Positions 62,261 to 64,000 of a stretch of DNA of 64,000 bases are shown here, piece after piece; position 1 is the first letter of the stretch, and each line of letters starts with the position of its first letter. This DNA comes from CAJBVG01 sp943371425 (GTDB lineage Bacteria > Bacteroidota > Bacteroidia > Sphingobacteriales > Sphingobacteriaceae), in contig CALRUR010000005.1 of NCBI GenBank assembly GCA_943371425.1, positions 124,001 through 188,000 on the forward strand, read 5' to 3'. The notes below the pieces were generated by a model. The model did not search any database. It saw only the letters and a program-made list of their open reading frames with translations, and had not been told where the DNA came from. The translations under genes and the position numbers were made by a program.

Positions 62261-62473
62261 ATGAAAAAGATATTATTTACCCTTACATTCCTATTTATGG
62301 CATTTTGTACGTTCGCTCAAGCACCCGAAAAAGTAGAAATGGCAGAGGCATTGAGGAGCTCTGGTAAAATATATGTTGTAGTAGGAGTTATCGCTGTAAT
62401 ATTCTTAGGCATAGCTACTTATTTAATTTATATGGAGCGCCGACTAAGTAAATTAGAAAAAGAGCAGAAATAA
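62261..62473 (+). CDS. CcmD family small membrane protein
   Basis: 70 residues. Signal-like hydrophobic start (LFTLTFLFMAFCTFAQ), a short link, and one membrane helix (IYVVVGVIAVIFLGIATYLI) followed by the basic ERRLSKLEKEQK tail. Size, topology and place 3 nt after ccmC fit CcmD, which in other bacteria aids release of heme-loaded CcmE. Sequence alone would be too short to be sure. Confidence 0.82.
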   Translation: MKKILFTLTFLFMAFCTFAQAPEKVEMAEALRSSGKIYVVVGVIAVIFLGIATYLIYMERRLSKLEKEQK

Positions 62474-62556
62474 TTTGCTAAAGAGAATTATTAATCAAAC
62501 ATTTGCTTAGAATTTTATAATAACAATTCAACAATTACTTAACAAAAAATTTGTTT

Positions 62557-64000
62557 ATGGCTAAGAGCGTAAAAGCAAAAGCAGCAGCACACGAAACCAA
62601 TTTCTTTGGTGATGTTTGTGCGTTCTTTGATAAAGCAGCAAGCTTTACAAAACATCCGCAAGGGTTATTAAACCAAATCAAAACATGTAACAGTGTTTAT
62701 CGCTTTCAATTTCCTATCAGAAAAGCAAACGGTTCTATCGAAGTAATCGATGCTTGGAGGGTGGAACACTCTCACCACAAGCTACCTACTAAAGGTGGTA
62801 TTCGTTATAGCGAAATGGTGAATGAAGATGAAGTGATGGCATTAGCAGCTTTGATGACGTATAAATGTGCAATCGTAAACGTAGGTTTCGGTGGTGCTAA
62901 AGGTGGTGTAAGAATCAACCCGAAAAATTATACTGTTGGCGAATTAGAAAACATTACTCGTCGTTATACTTCTGAGTTAATTAAGAAAAACTTTATTGGC
63001 CCGGGCATTGACGTTCCTGCACCAGATTACGGAACAGGCGAAAGAGAAATGTCGTGGATTGTAGATACATATGCTACTTTCAACCCAGGTTCATTAGATG
63101 CAAGTGCTTGCGTTACGGGTAAACCGATTTCACAATCGGGTATCAACGGACGTAGAGAAGCAACTGGTCGTGGTGTATTTTTCGCAACTAGAGAATGTGT
63201 TTCTGTACCAGAAGACATGAAGAAATTAGGCTTAACGCCAGGCATTGAAGGCAAAAAAGTTATTGTACAAGGTTTAGGTAATGTAGGTTTCTACTCAGCT
63301 AAATTTATACAAGAAGCTGGAGGTATTATTGTAGGTCTTTGTGAGTTCGAAGGTTCTATTTATAATCCAAAAGGTTTAGATGTTGAAAAAGTATTTGAAC
63401 ACAGAAAAAAAACTGGATCAATTTTAGGTTACAAAGGTGCAACTAAAGAATTCAAAAATTCTGCTTTAGGTTTAGAGCAAGAGTGTGATATCTTAGTTCC
63501 TGCAGCGTTAGAAAACCAAATTACTGCCGATAACATTAAGCGCATTAAAGCAAAAATTATTGCAGAAGGTGCTAATGGTCCTACTACTCCGCAAGCAGCA
63601 GAGTACTTCGTTAAAAACGGTGGTATCATTATACCTGATGCTTATTGTAATGCAGGTGGGGTAACGGTTTCTTATTTCGAGTGGTTGAAAAACTTATCGC
63701 ATGTAGCATTTGGCCGTATGGACAAGCGTTACGAAGAAAACCAAAACAGAACGCTGGTAGATACTATTGAAAAAGCAACGGGCGTTAAATTAACTGACGA
63801 CCAACGCAAAGCAATTGTAAAAGGACCAGATGAATTAGAATTAGTAAATTCTGGTTTAGAAGAATCGATGGTACGTTCGTATCATGAGATTCGCGAAATC
63901 AGAATGCAAAATAAAAAAATCGATAGTTTGAGAACTGCAGCATTTGTTGGAGCAATCGACAAAATCGCGGTGTCTTACATGAATCTTGGTATTTTCCCTT
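62557..64000 (+). CDS. Glu/Leu/Phe/Val dehydrogenase, last residues cut by the window edge
   Basis: At least 481 codons. Opening MAKSVKAKAAAHETNFF, substrate-site Lys in LPTKGGIRYSE and NVGFGGAKGGV, NAD(P) loop VQGLGNVG, and the conserved NAGGVTVSYFEW. Interconverts glutamate and 2-oxoglutarate with ammonia, most likely, since the length is that of the glutamate group. The frame is open at the end, and only a few residues should be missing. Its start is preceded by AAATTTGTTT and no clear -7 box. Confidence 0.93.
   Translation, partial: MAKSVKAKAAAHETNFFGDVCAFFDKAASFTKHPQGLLNQIKTCNSVYRFQFPIRKANGSIEVIDAWRVEHSHHKLPTKGGIRYSEMVNEDEVMALAALMTYKCAIVNVGFGGAKGGVRINPKNYTVGELENITRRYTSELIKKNFIGPGIDVPAPDYGTGEREMSWIVDTYATFNPGSLDASACVTGKPISQSGINGRREATGRGVFFATRECVSVPEDMKKLGLTPGIEGKKVIVQGLGNVGFYSAKFIQEAGGIIVGLCEFEGSIYNPKGLDVEKVFEHRKKTGSILGYKGATKEFKNSALGLEQECDILVPAALENQITADNIKRIKAKIIAEGANGPTTPQAAEYFVKNGGIIIPDAYCNAGGVTVSYFEWLKNLSHVAFGRMDKRYEENQNRTLVDTIEKATGVKLTDDQRKAIVKGPDELELVNSGLEESMVRSYHEIREIRMQNKKIDSLRTAAFVGAIDKIAVSYMNLGIFP

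Overview
This window is AT-rich chromosomal DNA from a member of the Bacteroidota. The evidence is a type IX secretion (T9SS) protein (PorQ), a gliding protein (GldC), six proteins with T9SS sorting tails, a CarboxypepD-type TonB-dependent receptor, Bacteroidota-only families (DUF3822, DUF6702, DUF5777, CcmD-like) and promoters of the form TAnnTTTG. The AT richness and gene pairings fit a free-living environmental lineage, but I would not fix the class from this window. No rRNA, tRNA, CRISPR array, prophage or recognisable transposase was found, so this is mainly a housekeeping region.

Layout. 1-9.0 kb (mostly minus): the 5' part of a TonB-dependent receptor, pyrR-pyrB, rpsA with a strong terminator, cmk, porQ and a RecD-like helicase. 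9.1-16.5 kb (mostly plus): DUF3822-rsmD-coaD, a Nudix hydrolase divergent from pyrE-SRPBCC, then a secreted protein, an NlpE/META lipoprotein, a DUF1801 protein, a bestrophin and a small secreted protein. 16.8-28.3 kb (plus): clpB, a secreted M4 protease, the trio HupE-M1 peptidase-DUF6702, and lon. 28.4-35.5 kb: a small GxxExxY gene between copies of an intergenic repeat, two overlapping DUF3857/transglutaminase-like genes, and a giant choice-of-anchor-L surface protein. 35.5-42.8 kb (plus): threonine aldolase, YceI, a propeller sensor kinase with its LytTR regulator, a cytochrome-like lipoprotein and peptidase T. 42.9-51.0 kb (minus): a secreted serine hydrolase, a DUF5777 barrel with two cytochrome-like lipoproteins and a membrane protein, a second anchor-L protein, gldC and a DEAD-box helicase. 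51.2-64 kb: pyrC, a broken four-helix-bundle gene, hscA-dsbA, ribE, a large T9SS-B protein, accC, ccmB-ccmC-ccmD and a nearly complete glutamate dehydrogenase gene.

Themes. Pyrimidine supply is spread over several loci (pyrRB, pyrE, pyrC, cmk). Protein quality control is rich (ClpB, Lon, HscA, M1 and M4 peptidases). Cell-surface functions depend on T9SS. Cytochrome maturation genes (ccmBCD) lie about 15-20 kb from three proteins with c-type-cytochrome-like motifs, two of which have unusual CX4CH or CX6CH spacing.

The most unusual signal is between the genes. Most long spacers are filled with quasi-periodic 7-9 nt words in at least nine families, often arranged as long imperfect hairpins. Two families form dispersed elements of about 90-130 bp. 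Two small orphan genes (GxxExxY, and a four-helix-bundle gene with an in-frame stop) are each bracketed by direct copies of one family. A second strong signal is a set of genes whose promoter -7 box ends only 2-7 nt before the start codon, which predicts leaderless or near-leaderless mRNAs.
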